53,237 nucleotides of DNA from Oscillospiraceae bacterium. Lineage in GTDB: Bacteria; Bacillota; Clostridia; Oscillospirales; Oscillospiraceae. A program made the translations under genes and the position numbers. Under the pieces are notes generated by a model. That model was not told the origin of the DNA. It did no database searches and saw only the letters and a program-made list of their open reading frames with translations. Positions 22,357 through 32,042 of this stretch are shown piece by piece. Each line of letters begins with the position of its first letter. Position 1 is the stretch's first letter. The stretch spans positions 1 through 53,237 of the forward strand of contig WQTE01000004.1 in assembly GCA_009786445.1 (NCBI GenBank), given 5' to 3'.

Positions 22357-23661
22357 TCATAAAATCAATGGTTCTTTTACGTACATTTCGTTAGTGCCAA
22401 GCCCGGTTTTAAAGACATCTACCAGTGAGAGCACAAGCTCATATTCCGCCCATAAATCGTCATATGTCGCAACCAGTGCTGAGGTCACTTCATCAATTCC
22501 CGCTACCAATTCTTCATAACACTGTGCCGATAGGTCGGTCAAAGTCGGGTCTATATATCCGCCGGACTTCATGTCAGCCATTATTGAAATGACCTTCTCC
22601 TTTGGCAATTGCTCCTTGTATGACCTTTTGCTGCACAAGGCGCAAAATATGTCTGCAACTGCTAAAAGCCTGTCGGAGACGGTTAGTTCATCGCCCCTAA
22701 GACCGGAACCATACCCGCTCCCATCCAGTTTTTCGTGGTGATTTGTCGCAATACGGAGCACAGACTTGCTCACATTTTGGTCTAATATTTTCCGTGTGAT
22801 GTCAATATGCAACTTCATTACTTCAAATTCTTCGGGAGACAGTCGCTCTTTGCTCTCCAGAATCTTTAAGGGAATTCCCACCTTCCCCAAGTCGTGCATG
22901 AGTGCGCCGCTCTGCAAATCTTCGATTTCTTCATCGGTTAACCCTGCTTTTCTTCCAAGTACTTCACAGACCTTAATCAGTATAAAAGTGTGGTTCATCG
23001 TCTGAGGGCTTCTAAATTCGATGGATAATATCACCATGTTCATAAAAGCGTTCACTTCATCGTCTGAAAATTCACTGCCATATAATATGTCAGTGAACTC
23101 CGAGGGATAATCAAACTTCAAGTCATCAAGCACTACGCAACCATCACCTTTGAAAAATAGGTCTATTACATCTGAGTCAAACAAAATATCACGAAATTCA
23201 TCAAAGTATCCGATAAATTCGTCCCACTCTTCAATTTTAGACAGAGCCAGTACATCAATCCTGTCTGCAACAAAAATTATCTGAGCCAATTCACGATAAT
23301 CGGGATGGAGATACTCAAGTTCTTTCGGAGAAGCATGATGGAACAGCAGAATCGGAGCTAGGTGCGTGAGCGGTGAGAAGTGCTTTACAAACAGGTATCC
23401 ATAGGTTGAATGTTCCCACACCGCTCCTGTCTCAAAAGCAACCATGTTATGAACTTCCTCTGTTTTGTAAGCTCCAATGTCGTGGATTAGGGATAGCAGA
23501 CAAATGTCTCTTATCTGCTTTTTTGTGTATTTGTTCTGTTTTTTTAACATCTTGTAGACAAAATAAGAAACCCGTTTACCGTGATCTATAAGCCTCCCGT
23601 CCATGTGATTTAGCGTGTTTTCGATAATGTTTACGATGTACGACGAATTTAGTAATTTCAT
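22357..23661 (-). CDS. Tandem HD-domain protein with HD-GYP-type C-terminal domain
   Basis: The 434-residue protein has an N-terminal HD domain (about 15-150, LSLIHDIGAYKTEE and LFHHASPKE) and a C-terminal HD-GYP domain (about 215-390). The latter shows HDLGKVGIP, MKLHIDITRKIL, NHHEKLDGSGYG and DIFCALCSKRSY. HD-GYP enzymes usually hydrolyse cyclic di-GMP. Here the GYP tripeptide is GYG, with metal-binding residues kept, so activity is likely but not certain. The start at 23661 is four bases after the surface-protein stop and has AAGGGA upstream, placing it in that operon. It may adjust a second messenger that controls the adhesin-like neighbour. Confidence 0.8.
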   Translation of the reverse strand: MKLLNSSYIVNIIENTLNHMDGRLIDHGKRVSYFVYKMLKKQNKYTKKQIRDICLLSLIHDIGAYKTEEVHNMVAFETGAVWEHSTYGYLFVKHFSPLTHLAPILLFHHASPKELEYLHPDYRELAQIIFVADRIDVLALSKIEEWDEFIGYFDEFRDILFDSDVIDLFFKGDGCVVLDDLKFDYPSEFTDILYGSEFSDDEVNAFMNMVILSIEFRSPQTMNHTFILIKVCEVLGRKAGLTDEEIEDLQSGALMHDLGKVGIPLKILESKERLSPEEFEVMKLHIDITRKILDQNVSKSVLRIATNHHEKLDGSGYGSGLRGDELTVSDRLLAVADIFCALCSKRSYKEQLPKEKVISIMADMKSGGYIDPTLTDLSAQCYEELVAGIDEVTSALVATYDDLWAEYELVLSLVDVFKTGLGTNEMYVKEPLIL

Positions 23662-23665
23662 CCGA

Positions 23666-26600
23666 CTATGTTCCCTTCTTTGATTGACGTCTTCCATATA
23701 CCTTTGCTGCGATAAATAGAAACAGTCCCAGCAAAATTAAACCTATCGGCACAAGTACATTGCGCGGTAGCCCTGTTTGCGGCGACTCAATTCTTTGTTC
23801 AAACATCCATCCAAAATCCGGACCTTCAGGAAGGTCGGGGCGGGCGGGTGGCGGTACGTAAGGGCCGTAGACCGGACCGTCGGGACCTATCATAGGCTCA
23901 TCCGGCGGGCATGGGTTGTCGGGGTTTGTCACGATGGAAAATCGAGCTTCGGGATTAAACTGCACCGCAAGAGCTCCCGTATCACCGGAGAGTATGTTTG
24001 AGGGTATGATGATATCGAAAGGACCCTCAAACCACCTAAACGCTGTGCCTCTGAATGTGAGAGTAATCGTATTTGAGCCGGCTGTTGCGTTTGCCATGAC
24101 GATAATTCCGTTTGGTAAATTTACAAACCACTGCGAGGCAAACTCATTCACAAGATTATGGTCAACAGTAATCCCAAAGAGCGTTATGTCTACAGAAAAA
24201 GTATCACCAAGCGGTACCCACGCCATTCCGCTCACGACCCTGTTGCCGATAGTGGCAGCAGGTCGGGTACTTATTCTTACGAGCCTATCTAAAAGGGCAT
24301 TAGTGTACTCTATACCATCATAAGGCCACCAGCTACCCCTATCAAAATCTCGCGGAAATGCAATATTCGATGATGTCCAGTAAGCATATGTGCCGGGAAT
24401 AATGTCAAAACCAAGGCCCACTCTGAATGCGTTGTTGTGCCCTATAGCAGTAACAGTGCTTCCGCGAATATTGATTTCATTTGATTTCATAATACCATAA
24501 CTATTACCGCCAATAATTGCTGCGCTGCCAATCGATATGAGTTCACCTCCATAAATAGTCACGTTTCCACGCAAGTCTGTAAAGGGAGGAGGAAGAAAGG
24601 AAACGCACATTATGCCCGCACTGATGTTGTCTGCCTCTCCGCCGAGAGCTCTGAGGGTACCGCTTCTGAGAATTAATTCCGTCCCGTAAAGCATAACTCC
24701 ACCGCTTATGCCTCCATTTATGTTCATAGAGCCGCCCTCTGCTATAAGTTCACCGCTACCTTCAATGGTGACACTTGTCACTGTTGGTTCTACAAAAATT
24801 CCGGCAATTTGCGCCACGTCTCCCGCACCGATGACGAATGCAGACCTAAAGGTGTTTGTGCTCCCCTCCGCAAGATATATGGTCAAATGGTGACCTAATG
24901 CAAGACCGCTTCCATCCAAAATATAAAGCGCAACTTGCATTCCACGAAGAAGATTTTGTTCGGCTGTATCAGCCATCTCCGAATACCAGTTGAATCCATC
25001 CAGAGTGAGTGTGCGCGTTACCGGATCCCATTCATAATTATCCCTTTGAAACAGGTATGGATGTGCTCTATTAGTAGCATTCAAGGTAAAGCTTCCATCC
25101 CAGTTTATGAAGAATTCTCCTGTAGAAACATCAAAAATCAAGCCATTATTTGAATAGACGGTTACATCTGGAATGTTTAGATGACCGCTATTGTTACTGC
25201 GATAGTAGTCTATGCCGCCACCCGTCCAGCGCACCTCGCCACCTCTGGCATCTGCCGGCAAAATGAAAAGTCCGTCATTGGTAGCCTCTACATAACGAAG
25301 CCTGCTAGGTGTCTCCCACCCAACTAAGATTCCGTTACCGGTTGGACCCGCAAACGCAGCATTTCTCACAACATCACCAACCGCCGAGCCATAGGCGAAT
25401 ACAAAACCGCCGTTCATGGCAAATGTTCCGTTCACTGCATAAACAGCGAAACGGCTCATGGCATAGACCTGGCCGCCTGTTACATTCACTGCGCCTGTTC
25501 CTGCTAAGTTTATTGCATAGCCGCGTGCTGCCGCCACTTGTCCGCCGCTGATATTGATTGTGATTGTACCCACAGAACCCATCGTGTGTATAGTGTTTCC
25601 GTCCCCGCGAGAACCGACAATCCCACCGCTCACATTGACACTGGTGTTGCTTGCCGATGTTGTCATATTAATTGCCCTGCCGTTTTCCGACCATACCTCA
25701 CCACCGCTTATGTTGATTACTGTATTTTCGCCTGTGACATGTATAGCTGCATTTCCGGCAGCACCCGATGACGTGTTTGACACCGTGCCTCCGTTAATTG
25801 TAACTGTGCTGTTAAGTCCGGTAGTCTGTATGGCGACACTGCCCACAGCCCGAACTATACCTCCGTTTACAATGACCCCTGCATTTGCAACTTGTGCAAT
25901 AAGACCCGCAGTCGTTGCCGTTGAGATTGCCACACCGTTGCCGATAGCTTCCACAGTGCCGCCGTTGACAGTGGCTGTGGAGTTCAGCCCTACGAGATTT
26001 ATTGCGCGGCCGTTTGTGACAAAAACCTGTGCCGGATATTCGACCCTCACGTTGCCGTATGTCTGAATAGCATATCCGCTGCCATCGAGTGATATTGAGG
26101 CTACACTGCCTCCCAGAATGCGTATGTTCTCAAGTGGGTTCATCGGGTTTGCGGGAGGACCTGTGCTTCCGGTCATGTTTATAGCCGGACGAAGGTTATT
26201 TGCTGCGTTGTTGAAAACTGACCCTATATCGCTGACGGTGACAATGGCACTCGGGCCTTCCGCTAAAATCGCATTACCTGTGTTTGCAGCTACGACACCG
26301 CCTGTAACGGTGATTTGCGCATTGCCTGTCGAGCCTGCTGCCATGGGTGCAAAAATCGCATTTCCGCTGCCTGTGTTTTCAATCCATGCTTGCCCTGAAA
26401 CTAAAAAGGTGCCGTTACCCGTTAAACGAATCAATGTCTCTCCCGGTGCTCCAACATAAAAGGCCCGCCACTCAACCGTAACATTGCTCGGTATATTGAG
26501 TGTCAAGCCCGCAAATATATTGCTCTGTGTGCCTGTTACTATTACCCTGCCGTCTGCCGGAGCAGCGTTTATCGCATTTTGTATATTGGCTTGATTTTCA

Positions 26601-26713
26601 GTGACACTTCCCGTAAGAGCAACCGTGAAATTCGCAGACACCTGAAGGGGAGCTGCCCATGACAAAATGGCCACTATCAAAGTGACAGCCAGCACCTTTT
26701 TTAAGTTTTTCAT
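23666..26713 (-). CDS. Large beta-helix surface protein with SPQTG sorting signal
   Basis: The 1015-residue protein has a signal peptide (to about VSANF), then a long region (about 40-470) built from irregular repeats of the type VNGGxVxAxGxAI, expected to form a right-handed beta-helix. A further beta-rich part (470-900) contains more such repeats, such as YGGELISIGSAAI. A proline-rich spacer comes next. The C-terminus is a cell-wall sorting signal: SPQTG at 977-981, a hydrophobic segment and RRQSKK. SPxTG is a variant seen for clostridial class B sortases. Function as an adhesin or matrix protein is inferred. It is between the hemerythrin-CheX gene and the HD-GYP gene, all leftward. Confidence 0.8.
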   Translation of the reverse strand: MKNLKKVLAVTLIVAILSWAAPLQVSANFTVALTGSVTENQANIQNAINAAPADGRVIVTGTQSNIFAGLTLNIPSNVTVEWRAFYVGAPGETLIRLTGNGTFLVSGQAWIENTGSGNAIFAPMAAGSTGNAQITVTGGVVAANTGNAILAEGPSAIVTVSDIGSVFNNAANNLRPAINMTGSTGPPANPMNPLENIRILGGSVASISLDGSGYAIQTYGNVRVEYPAQVFVTNGRAINLVGLNSTATVNGGTVEAIGNGVAISTATTAGLIAQVANAGVIVNGGIVRAVGSVAIQTTGLNSTVTINGGTVSNTSSGAAGNAAIHVTGENTVINISGGEVWSENGRAINMTTSASNTSVNVSGGIVGSRGDGNTIHTMGSVGTITINISGGQVAAARGYAINLAGTGAVNVTGGQVYAMSRFAVYAVNGTFAMNGGFVFAYGSAVGDVVRNAAFAGPTGNGILVGWETPSRLRYVEATNDGLFILPADARGGEVRWTGGGIDYYRSNNSGHLNIPDVTVYSNNGLIFDVSTGEFFINWDGSFTLNATNRAHPYLFQRDNYEWDPVTRTLTLDGFNWYSEMADTAEQNLLRGMQVALYILDGSGLALGHHLTIYLAEGSTNTFRSAFVIGAGDVAQIAGIFVEPTVTSVTIEGSGELIAEGGSMNINGGISGGVMLYGTELILRSGTLRALGGEADNISAGIMCVSFLPPPFTDLRGNVTIYGGELISIGSAAIIGGNSYGIMKSNEINIRGSTVTAIGHNNAFRVGLGFDIIPGTYAYWTSSNIAFPRDFDRGSWWPYDGIEYTNALLDRLVRISTRPAATIGNRVVSGMAWVPLGDTFSVDITLFGITVDHNLVNEFASQWFVNLPNGIIVMANATAGSNTITLTFRGTAFRWFEGPFDIIIPSNILSGDTGALAVQFNPEARFSIVTNPDNPCPPDEPMIGPDGPVYGPYVPPPARPDLPEGPDFGWMFEQRIESPQTGLPRNVLVPIGLILLGLFLFIAAKVYGRRQSKKGT

Positions 26714-26736
26714 ATAACACATCCAATCGTTAACTG

Positions 26737-27624
26737 TTATTTATCAAATAAAATTACTTCCATGCTTCCCAGCTTTGTGTGCGTCAAAAATCTATGATTT
26801 GTAAAAGGAATCTCTTCCACTGTCACGCGCCGCGGCGTATCAATATCGCACTCTATTCCGCTTGCTGTTATAATTCCTGAAAATCTGCTGCTGATAATAT
26901 TTGAAATTTCTTGCAACGATGAGTATATGAGTTCGTTGAGCTCGTCAACTTCCATAGACGTCATAACCTTAAAAGCACCAAGAGCGATTTCCTTAGAATA
27001 AATATAACCTATCACCTTCTCAACCTTACCTATTATAGCTACCTCGTAGCAAACATCCGGTGTTATGCGCGTGTTATGCTTCATCTGCCGGGTTATATCT
27101 TTTTCGGAAAGACCTGTAACGGTTTTAAAAACATCACATGTTCTGTCTGCAAATTTCTCGATTACTTCATCCCACCGGATTGTATCACTCACAGGTGAAG
27201 TGATGCCTGCTGCTATGTTACCTTTGCTGAGTATCTGATCTTCTTCCGCTATATGGTAGATGAGCCACGTTATGAAAAAACCTAAAAATTCCTTAACATC
27301 AGAATTGGCAAAATTGGACCCCATCAGCTTTTTTTCGTGGTGAAAAACATTTCCTAGCAACTTTCCATGTAGCTTCATGTGTGCATCGTAGTTAATCCCC
27401 ATCGAAAACGCATACGCTTCTTCATACCTGAAATGATTCAAGGCATACTCTTTCAGAAATGCTAAAGATTCACGAATATGGTACGTATAGTCCTCCCGGG
27501 TGTCAACTTGTTTGAGGGCTTCCATGAGTGTATCTGCGGCTTTAAAAAGTCCTTTATGCTGCTCGTCAATCAGCGCATGCCCAAGTAAGTAACTATCTTT
27601 CCATAACATCTCTTCAGTGACCAT
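26737..27624 (-). CDS. Bacteriohemerythrin-CheX fusion protein
   Basis: The 295-residue protein has two parts. Residues 1-140 are a hemerythrin domain with the di-iron ligands in HALIDEQHKGLF, NHFRYEE, HMKLHGKLL and YHIAEED, a fold that binds oxygen. Residues 155-295 resemble CheX, a phosphatase of CheY-like response regulators, with LQEISNIISSRFSG as the ExxN-type active-site helix. This pairing suggests a redox or oxygen sensor that alters signalling. It has its own promoter and is followed by the surface protein and HD-GYP genes, hinting that oxygen and second-messenger signals act on one surface output. That link is inferred. Confidence 0.8.
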   Translation of the reverse strand: MVTEEMLWKDSYLLGHALIDEQHKGLFKAADTLMEALKQVDTREDYTYHIRESLAFLKEYALNHFRYEEAYAFSMGINYDAHMKLHGKLLGNVFHHEKKLMGSNFANSDVKEFLGFFITWLIYHIAEEDQILSKGNIAAGITSPVSDTIRWDEVIEKFADRTCDVFKTVTGLSEKDITRQMKHNTRITPDVCYEVAIIGKVEKVIGYIYSKEIALGAFKVMTSMEVDELNELIYSSLQEISNIISSRFSGIITASGIECDIDTPRRVTVEEIPFTNHRFLTHTKLGSMEVILFDK

Positions 27625-27673
27625 GCCTTTCCACTAAGCAATAACCCACTCATATAGTGGCTACGTACTAGCC

Positions 27674-27702
27674 ATTATACCACAACTTGTTTATGTTTTC
27701 AA
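27674..27702 (-). promoter_or_regulatory. Promoter for the hemerythrin-CheX operon
   Basis: On the minus strand TTGAAA (27702-27697) and TATAAT (27679-27674) are separated by 17 bases, with TGG before the -10. It overlaps the 3' end of the radical SAM gene. The start is near 27667, about 43 bases before the hemerythrin ATG. Confidence 0.6.
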
Positions 27703-29235
27703 CCTCCCAATTGCTGACTTTTTGTCTCGCAAACGGCGTAAGGCTTTATAAACCCCCGGAAGAGTGCGTGAAACGGTACGTTTTATGAACACATTAAGCC
27801 AATATTTCTTTTGTCTGATAACGCCAATCAGCCCCCGCGGGTGGTTTTTGCCGAGGATTTTTGAGTCAAGCCGAGCAATCTCACGCTCAAGCCGCTCACC
27901 GCTATAGCTTTGGTAGAGCTTCCGGTATTTCCTTATGAACATAAGGAAACTGTAGCGGAAATAAATGATATCACTGCGCTTATACCCGGGCATACGAAGC
28001 TGAACAAGATCATTTGGGCGAACGCTCGGATCAATGAAACCCGCCTGCTCCGCAATCGCACGAAGCCTGGTGTTTGGGAACGGTTGAAAATAGCTGATTA
28101 CTATATTGTCCGTGTGCATTTGGGCATTGAGCTTTATCGTTTCAAGCGTGAGCTCGGGTGTCTCATAAGGCAGACCGATTATGTTGTAAGTGTTCACGAT
28201 AATACCTGCATTTTTGAGCAGATGAGAGACCTTGATTATGTGGTCATTTTTCATAGTGCGCATGAGATACTTTGTCCTGAGCTCTTCATTGCCGCTTTCA
28301 ATCCCGATGGTCACAAGATAACAGCCTGTCTTGGCAAGTTCCTCCACCATCTCTTCGGTAATAAGCTCAACACGCAAATTGCAGACAAACCTCTTCCCTA
28401 TCCGCTCTCTGTACAAAGCGGCAAACTCGTAAAACCAATCAGCGTTTGCATTTAAAATGGCATCATTAAAGCTGAAACATTCTATTTTCGGGTCTTTTTC
28501 AAGTACACGCTCAAGCAGTTTTATAGAGTTTTCAGGTGAGCGAAACCTTGCATAACCCGACTTGTTCGGGTAAAGATTTCTAAGCTCAGCGTTGGCGCAA
28601 TAGGTACAAGAATACACGCATCCCCGGCTGACAATCACCTCGGCAGTGTTTTGCTCCACATTACTGCGTAAATTCGTATAATCAAACAACTCCAAATCAG
28701 GAAACGGCAACTCGTCTAAATCGGCGATAAAAGGGCGGAGCGGATTTTTATGCACTGTGCCGCCGGAGTCTTTTACCCAGAAACTGTCTGCTGCTGTGTT
28801 GATCTTACCATGTTTGGCAAAATAGTTCACGAAATCAAGGCAGACATACTCACCTTCGCCGATACAAACAGCATCTACACCCTCAACATCTATAACTTCC
28901 TGCGGCGCAAGAGAAGCGTGGTACATACCCGCCATTACACAAATATCGGGCAGCTCATCATTTAGCCACCCAATCATCTCTTTTGCAAAAGGAAATGCAC
29001 TCGTTCTGATGCTTATACCTATAATATCGGGACTGTGTTTTCTTATAGTATCAATAAATTCCCGCCTGTCAGGCATATAAGTCTGATGATACAAACTCAC
29101 ATTGTGACCATCTTTTTTGAGCACAGCCGACAGCGAAGCCAAACCTTCACTATAACTACCCAATATATTTCTAACATTTCGGGTCTTTTCAAGAAAATCC
29201 GGATAAACAAACAAAACCTCAACAGCCTTAAGCAT
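27691..29235 (-). CDS. B12-binding-domain radical SAM protein
   Basis: The 514-residue enzyme has an N-terminal cobalamin-binding-type domain (about 1-150) and a radical SAM core with the cluster motif CVYSCTYC (Cys206, Cys210, Cys213). Other core features are TIGIESGNEELR and NIIGLPYETPE, the usual substrate-lid segments. The C-terminal 110 residues are basic. This architecture covers methyltransferases and other enzymes of lipid or natural-product pathways, and the product cannot be told from sequence. GAGGTGA precedes the ATG. It stands alone between unrelated genes, so the context gives no help. Confidence 0.8.
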   Translation of the reverse strand: MLKAVEVLFVYPDFLEKTRNVRNILGSYSEGLASLSAVLKKDGHNVSLYHQTYMPDRREFIDTIRKHSPDIIGISIRTSAFPFAKEMIGWLNDELPDICVMAGMYHASLAPQEVIDVEGVDAVCIGEGEYVCLDFVNYFAKHGKINTAADSFWVKDSGGTVHKNPLRPFIADLDELPFPDLELFDYTNLRSNVEQNTAEVIVSRGCVYSCTYCANAELRNLYPNKSGYARFRSPENSIKLLERVLEKDPKIECFSFNDAILNANADWFYEFAALYRERIGKRFVCNLRVELITEEMVEELAKTGCYLVTIGIESGNEELRTKYLMRTMKNDHIIKVSHLLKNAGIIVNTYNIIGLPYETPELTLETIKLNAQMHTDNIVISYFQPFPNTRLRAIAEQAGFIDPSVRPNDLVQLRMPGYKRSDIIYFRYSFLMFIRKYRKLYQSYSGERLEREIARLDSKILGKNHPRGLIGVIRQKKYWLNVFIKRTVSRTLPGVYKALRRLRDKKSAIGRLKT

Positions 29236-29286
29236 GATTCACCTCGTTAGTAATTAAAGTAACAAATTACCCGCCATCTGTCTGAT

Positions 29287-29706
29287 TCACTTCTTTTTTT
29301 GGAGCATTTCATCTATCTCCCGCATATGCTCGCGCAACTGAGCAACCGTGGGGTATTCACAATTTTCATCGACAGCCGCATCAGCGATAACCGCAGCGGT
29401 ATACATGGTTAAATCTTTTTTATGGATAAGTTGCTTGAACCTGCTCGCTTTGGCAATCAAAGTCTTTATAGCATCCTCATCTGACTCCGTTTCCTTAACT
29501 GCCGCTTCATAGAGTTCCTTGCAGGTGAGAAATGAAATGAGCATGAGCTTTTCTGCCTCTTTCGGGTTTAACTCTTTTAGTCTCAATAGGAGATTCTCTC
29601 TTTGCTTCTCCCCGTGCGGAAAAGCCCAGATCTCATATTCGGCAGCTTCCTGTGCTGCTTGTTCCTTGCTCTTGAATTGGAATAACTTAAAATCGCCAAG
29701 CGCCAT
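29287..29706 (-). CDS. Hypothetical helical protein, 139 aa
   Basis: I do not recognise a family. The 139-residue soluble protein is predominantly helical, starts MALGDFKLFQFKSKEQAAQ and ends LREHMREIDEMLQKKK. The ATG at 29706 is supported by AGAGGTG, while the longer frame to 29889 runs into the alanine racemase gene and has no ribosome site. It follows the racemase gene on the same strand and is probably co-transcribed with ddl and alr. Confidence 0.7.
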   Translation of the reverse strand: MALGDFKLFQFKSKEQAAQEAAEYEIWAFPHGEKQRENLLLRLKELNPKEAEKLMLISFLTCKELYEAAVKETESDEDAIKTLIAKASRFKQLIHKKDLTMYTAAVIADAAVDENCEYPTVAQLREHMREIDEMLQKKK

Positions 29707-29752
29707 AAAACACCTCTTTATTTTCTTCGGTAGCGGCAAACGGACAAACCGC

Positions 29753-30925
29753 TCAAAGCCTCTGCCGCACAAATTCTTCTTCTGTTGATTTTTCGGTATA
29801 AATCCGCGGCAACCTCGCGCCAAGTCTGCATAAAATCTCATTTGTGATTGTACCCGCACAATCTGCAAGCTCCTCACAGCGAATCTCAATATCGCCGACT
29901 TTGCCTATAAAAGTTGCAATATCCCCTGCCTTTACCTCCCCCGCTCCGGTCACATCAAGCATAAGCATATCCATGCAAACACGCCCTATAATCGGCACCT
30001 TGCGGCCATTTACAATGCACATACCGTCATGCCCTGTGAGATTGCGCGGAATACCATCGGCATATCCTATGCTGACAGTCGCTAGCATAATAGGTGTCTT
30101 GGCTGTATAAATTCTTCCGTAACTCACACTCTCGCCCTTATCTATCTGCCTCACCTGTGCGATGAGCGCTTTTAGCGAAAGAACCGGGCGAAGGTCGGTG
30201 CTCACCTTAGTATCATCATCTTGACTATGTACACCATAGAGCATAATGCCCGGTCTTACGTAGTCACAATCAATATCAGGATGGTTATAAATCGCATAAC
30301 TCGACTGCGTATGCAGTTTACCGACATCATACCCCTTATCTCGCAGCCTTTGTACAACAGTGATAAAGCGCTCCATCTGCAACTCCGTAAACTCTATATC
30401 ACTCTCCGCAAGGCTATCAGGCGATGCAAGGTGAGTAGCAGTGCCCACAACCGTTAAGTTCCTGCTTTTATAGATACTTTCAATATCAGAAAAGTGCATC
30501 GGCTCTACACCCAGCCTATGCATACCCGTGTCGATGGCGACGTGAATGCTAATCTTATGACCCGTCTCGTCAAGAGCCCTTGCGTGAACAGCATCAGATG
30601 CAAGCTGTGCCAGCCTGTATTTTACCAAATGCTTCGCATCAGCAGGATGAGTATAACCAAGTACCAGTATGTCGCTCTCCGGTGCGTACTCACGCACTTC
30701 TGCACCCTCTGAAAGCGTAGCAACTGCAAAAGTACTTATCCCCTCGCGAACCAGCCGCTCGGCTACCCGCCCGACTCCGTGTCCGTAGGCATCAGCCTTT
30801 ATCACAGCCATTATGTCACAGCCGCTTTGAATTTTTGACTTTATATCATGGACATTATGAGCGAGAGCATCTAAGTCTATTTCGATCCAAGCTCGCTTAA
30901 ATATCCCCGTTTTTTTATGAGCCAT
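29753..30925 (-). CDS. alr: Alanine racemase
   Basis: This 390-residue PLP enzyme interconverts L- and D-alanine for peptidoglycan synthesis. The PLP lysine motif AVIKADAYGHG (about residues 40-50), the second catalytic tyrosine in SYGRIYTA, and GRVCMDML are in place. Its start overlaps the end of ddl by 11 bases, so racemase and ligase are made from one transcript. It lacks the long membrane domain of VanT-type serine racemases, so an alanine-specific role is expected. Confidence 0.92.
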   Translation of the reverse strand: MAHKKTGIFKRAWIEIDLDALAHNVHDIKSKIQSGCDIMAVIKADAYGHGVGRVAERLVREGISTFAVATLSEGAEVREYAPESDILVLGYTHPADAKHLVKYRLAQLASDAVHARALDETGHKISIHVAIDTGMHRLGVEPMHFSDIESIYKSRNLTVVGTATHLASPDSLAESDIEFTELQMERFITVVQRLRDKGYDVGKLHTQSSYAIYNHPDIDCDYVRPGIMLYGVHSQDDDTKVSTDLRPVLSLKALIAQVRQIDKGESVSYGRIYTAKTPIMLATVSIGYADGIPRNLTGHDGMCIVNGRKVPIIGRVCMDMLMLDVTGAGEVKAGDIATFIGKVGDIEIRCEELADCAGTITNEILCRLGARLPRIYTEKSTEEEFVRQRL

Positions 30926-32042
30926 ACCACTTCCCCCGCGGTGTCTTTAAGCCGAGCTTAATCAGCATTTCTACAAGTTCCGGATACGGATATCCCGCCG
31001 CAGCCATCATTCTCGGAAGCTGACTGTGGACAGTGAATCCCGGTATTGTATTCGCTTCATTGAAGACGATTTCGCCATTTTCTCTGATAAACATATCCAT
31101 GCGCGCATATCCCCGGCAACCGAGCACGCGAAATATTATCTTTGCCGCATCAACAACACGTTTTTCTGTCTTTTCGTCTATCCTCGCAGGGATGTAAAAT
31201 CTTGAGTTTTTAAGTGTATACTTCTCGTCGTAAGTGAAAAACCCGTTATCAACCTCTATCTCATTGATTTTACCAACTATGAGCTCTTCATTGCCAACAA
31301 CCGAGCAACCTATTTCCATACCGAAAATATTTTCCTCGATAATCACGGCATCGTCATATAAAAATGCTTCATCAATTGCAGCCTTTAGCTCACCAAAACG
31401 CTCAAGCTTCGCCACGCCTATTGACGAACCTGCTTTGACAGGTTTTACAAAAACGGGTAATTTCAGCTCTTGTTTAACCATTTCGAGTTCATCGTTTGTC
31501 GGCGCGTTTTCAAAGCAAACAGCTTTTGGAACTGTTACGCCCGCAAATTCAACAACTTTGTGCGCTCTGTGTTTATCCATACATAGTGCCGATGCTGCCG
31601 TGCCGCATCCGACAAACGGCACTCCCGCAAGTTCACACAGCCCTTGAACCGTTCCGTCCTCACCGTATCTTCCGTGCAAAACAGGGAATACTAGGTCGAT
31701 TTTAGTAGACTTGGGCACTTCACTCCCATCAAACTCTAAAATCCACCCGCCACGCTCCGGCAACAAAAATGCATGTCTGAGTTGCTCTGCTTGTGTATGC
31801 CATCTGTCAGTGGGAATATCTTCAGCAGAGCCGTAGTATCGAAACCACTGTCCGCTTTTTGTTATTCCAATCATTATAATATTGTATTTTTCCTTGTTTA
31901 TTGCTCCAATAACAGAAAACGCAGATTTCAACGAAACCTCGTACTCGGGTGAAAATCCGCCAAAAACCACTGCAATCTGTTTTTTATCCGTCTTATCAAC
32001 ATCGCCCCCAAGCGAACTTAGCCAACTATTCTGTGTCATCAT
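30915..32042 (-). CDS. ddl: D-alanine--D-alanine ligase, Van-like subfamily
   Basis: The 375-residue ATP-grasp ligase joins two D-amino acids for the peptidoglycan stem. The N-terminal IAVVFGGFSPEYEVSLKSA, LDLVFPVLHGRYGEDGTVQG-type core and FVKPVKAGSSIGVAK are typical. The omega-loop region GFFTYDEKYTLKNS keeps a tyrosine, as in dipeptide-forming ligases, not the changed loop of D-Ala-D-Lac enzymes. The C-terminal GCRGYARMDMF and NEANTIPGFTVHS are closest in my recollection to the VanG/VanE side of the family, so D-Ala-D-Ser formation should be considered. GGAG precedes the ATG at 32042. Confidence 0.85.
   Translation of the reverse strand: MMTQNSWLSSLGGDVDKTDKKQIAVVFGGFSPEYEVSLKSAFSVIGAINKEKYNIIMIGITKSGQWFRYYGSAEDIPTDRWHTQAEQLRHAFLLPERGGWILEFDGSEVPKSTKIDLVFPVLHGRYGEDGTVQGLCELAGVPFVGCGTAASALCMDKHRAHKVVEFAGVTVPKAVCFENAPTNDELEMVKQELKLPVFVKPVKAGSSIGVAKLERFGELKAAIDEAFLYDDAVIIEENIFGMEIGCSVVGNEELIVGKINEIEVDNGFFTYDEKYTLKNSRFYIPARIDEKTEKRVVDAAKIIFRVLGCRGYARMDMFIRENGEIVFNEANTIPGFTVHSQLPRMMAAAGYPYPELVEMLIKLGLKTPRGKWYGS

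Noticed and set aside
25554-26066. Long plus-strand frame within the surface-protein gene
   Set aside because: It mirrors the repetitive beta-helix coding sequence on the minus strand. The signal peptide, sorting signal and ribosome site all support the minus-strand gene.
24400-26400. Short repeated units considered as a CRISPR array or tandem DNA repeat
   Set aside because: The repetition is at the protein level, with variable length and sequence. There are no constant repeats with unique spacers.
29707-29889. N-terminal extension of the 139-residue hypothetical gene
   Set aside because: It overlaps the 3' end of alr and lacks a ribosome site, while the ATG at 29706 has a good one.
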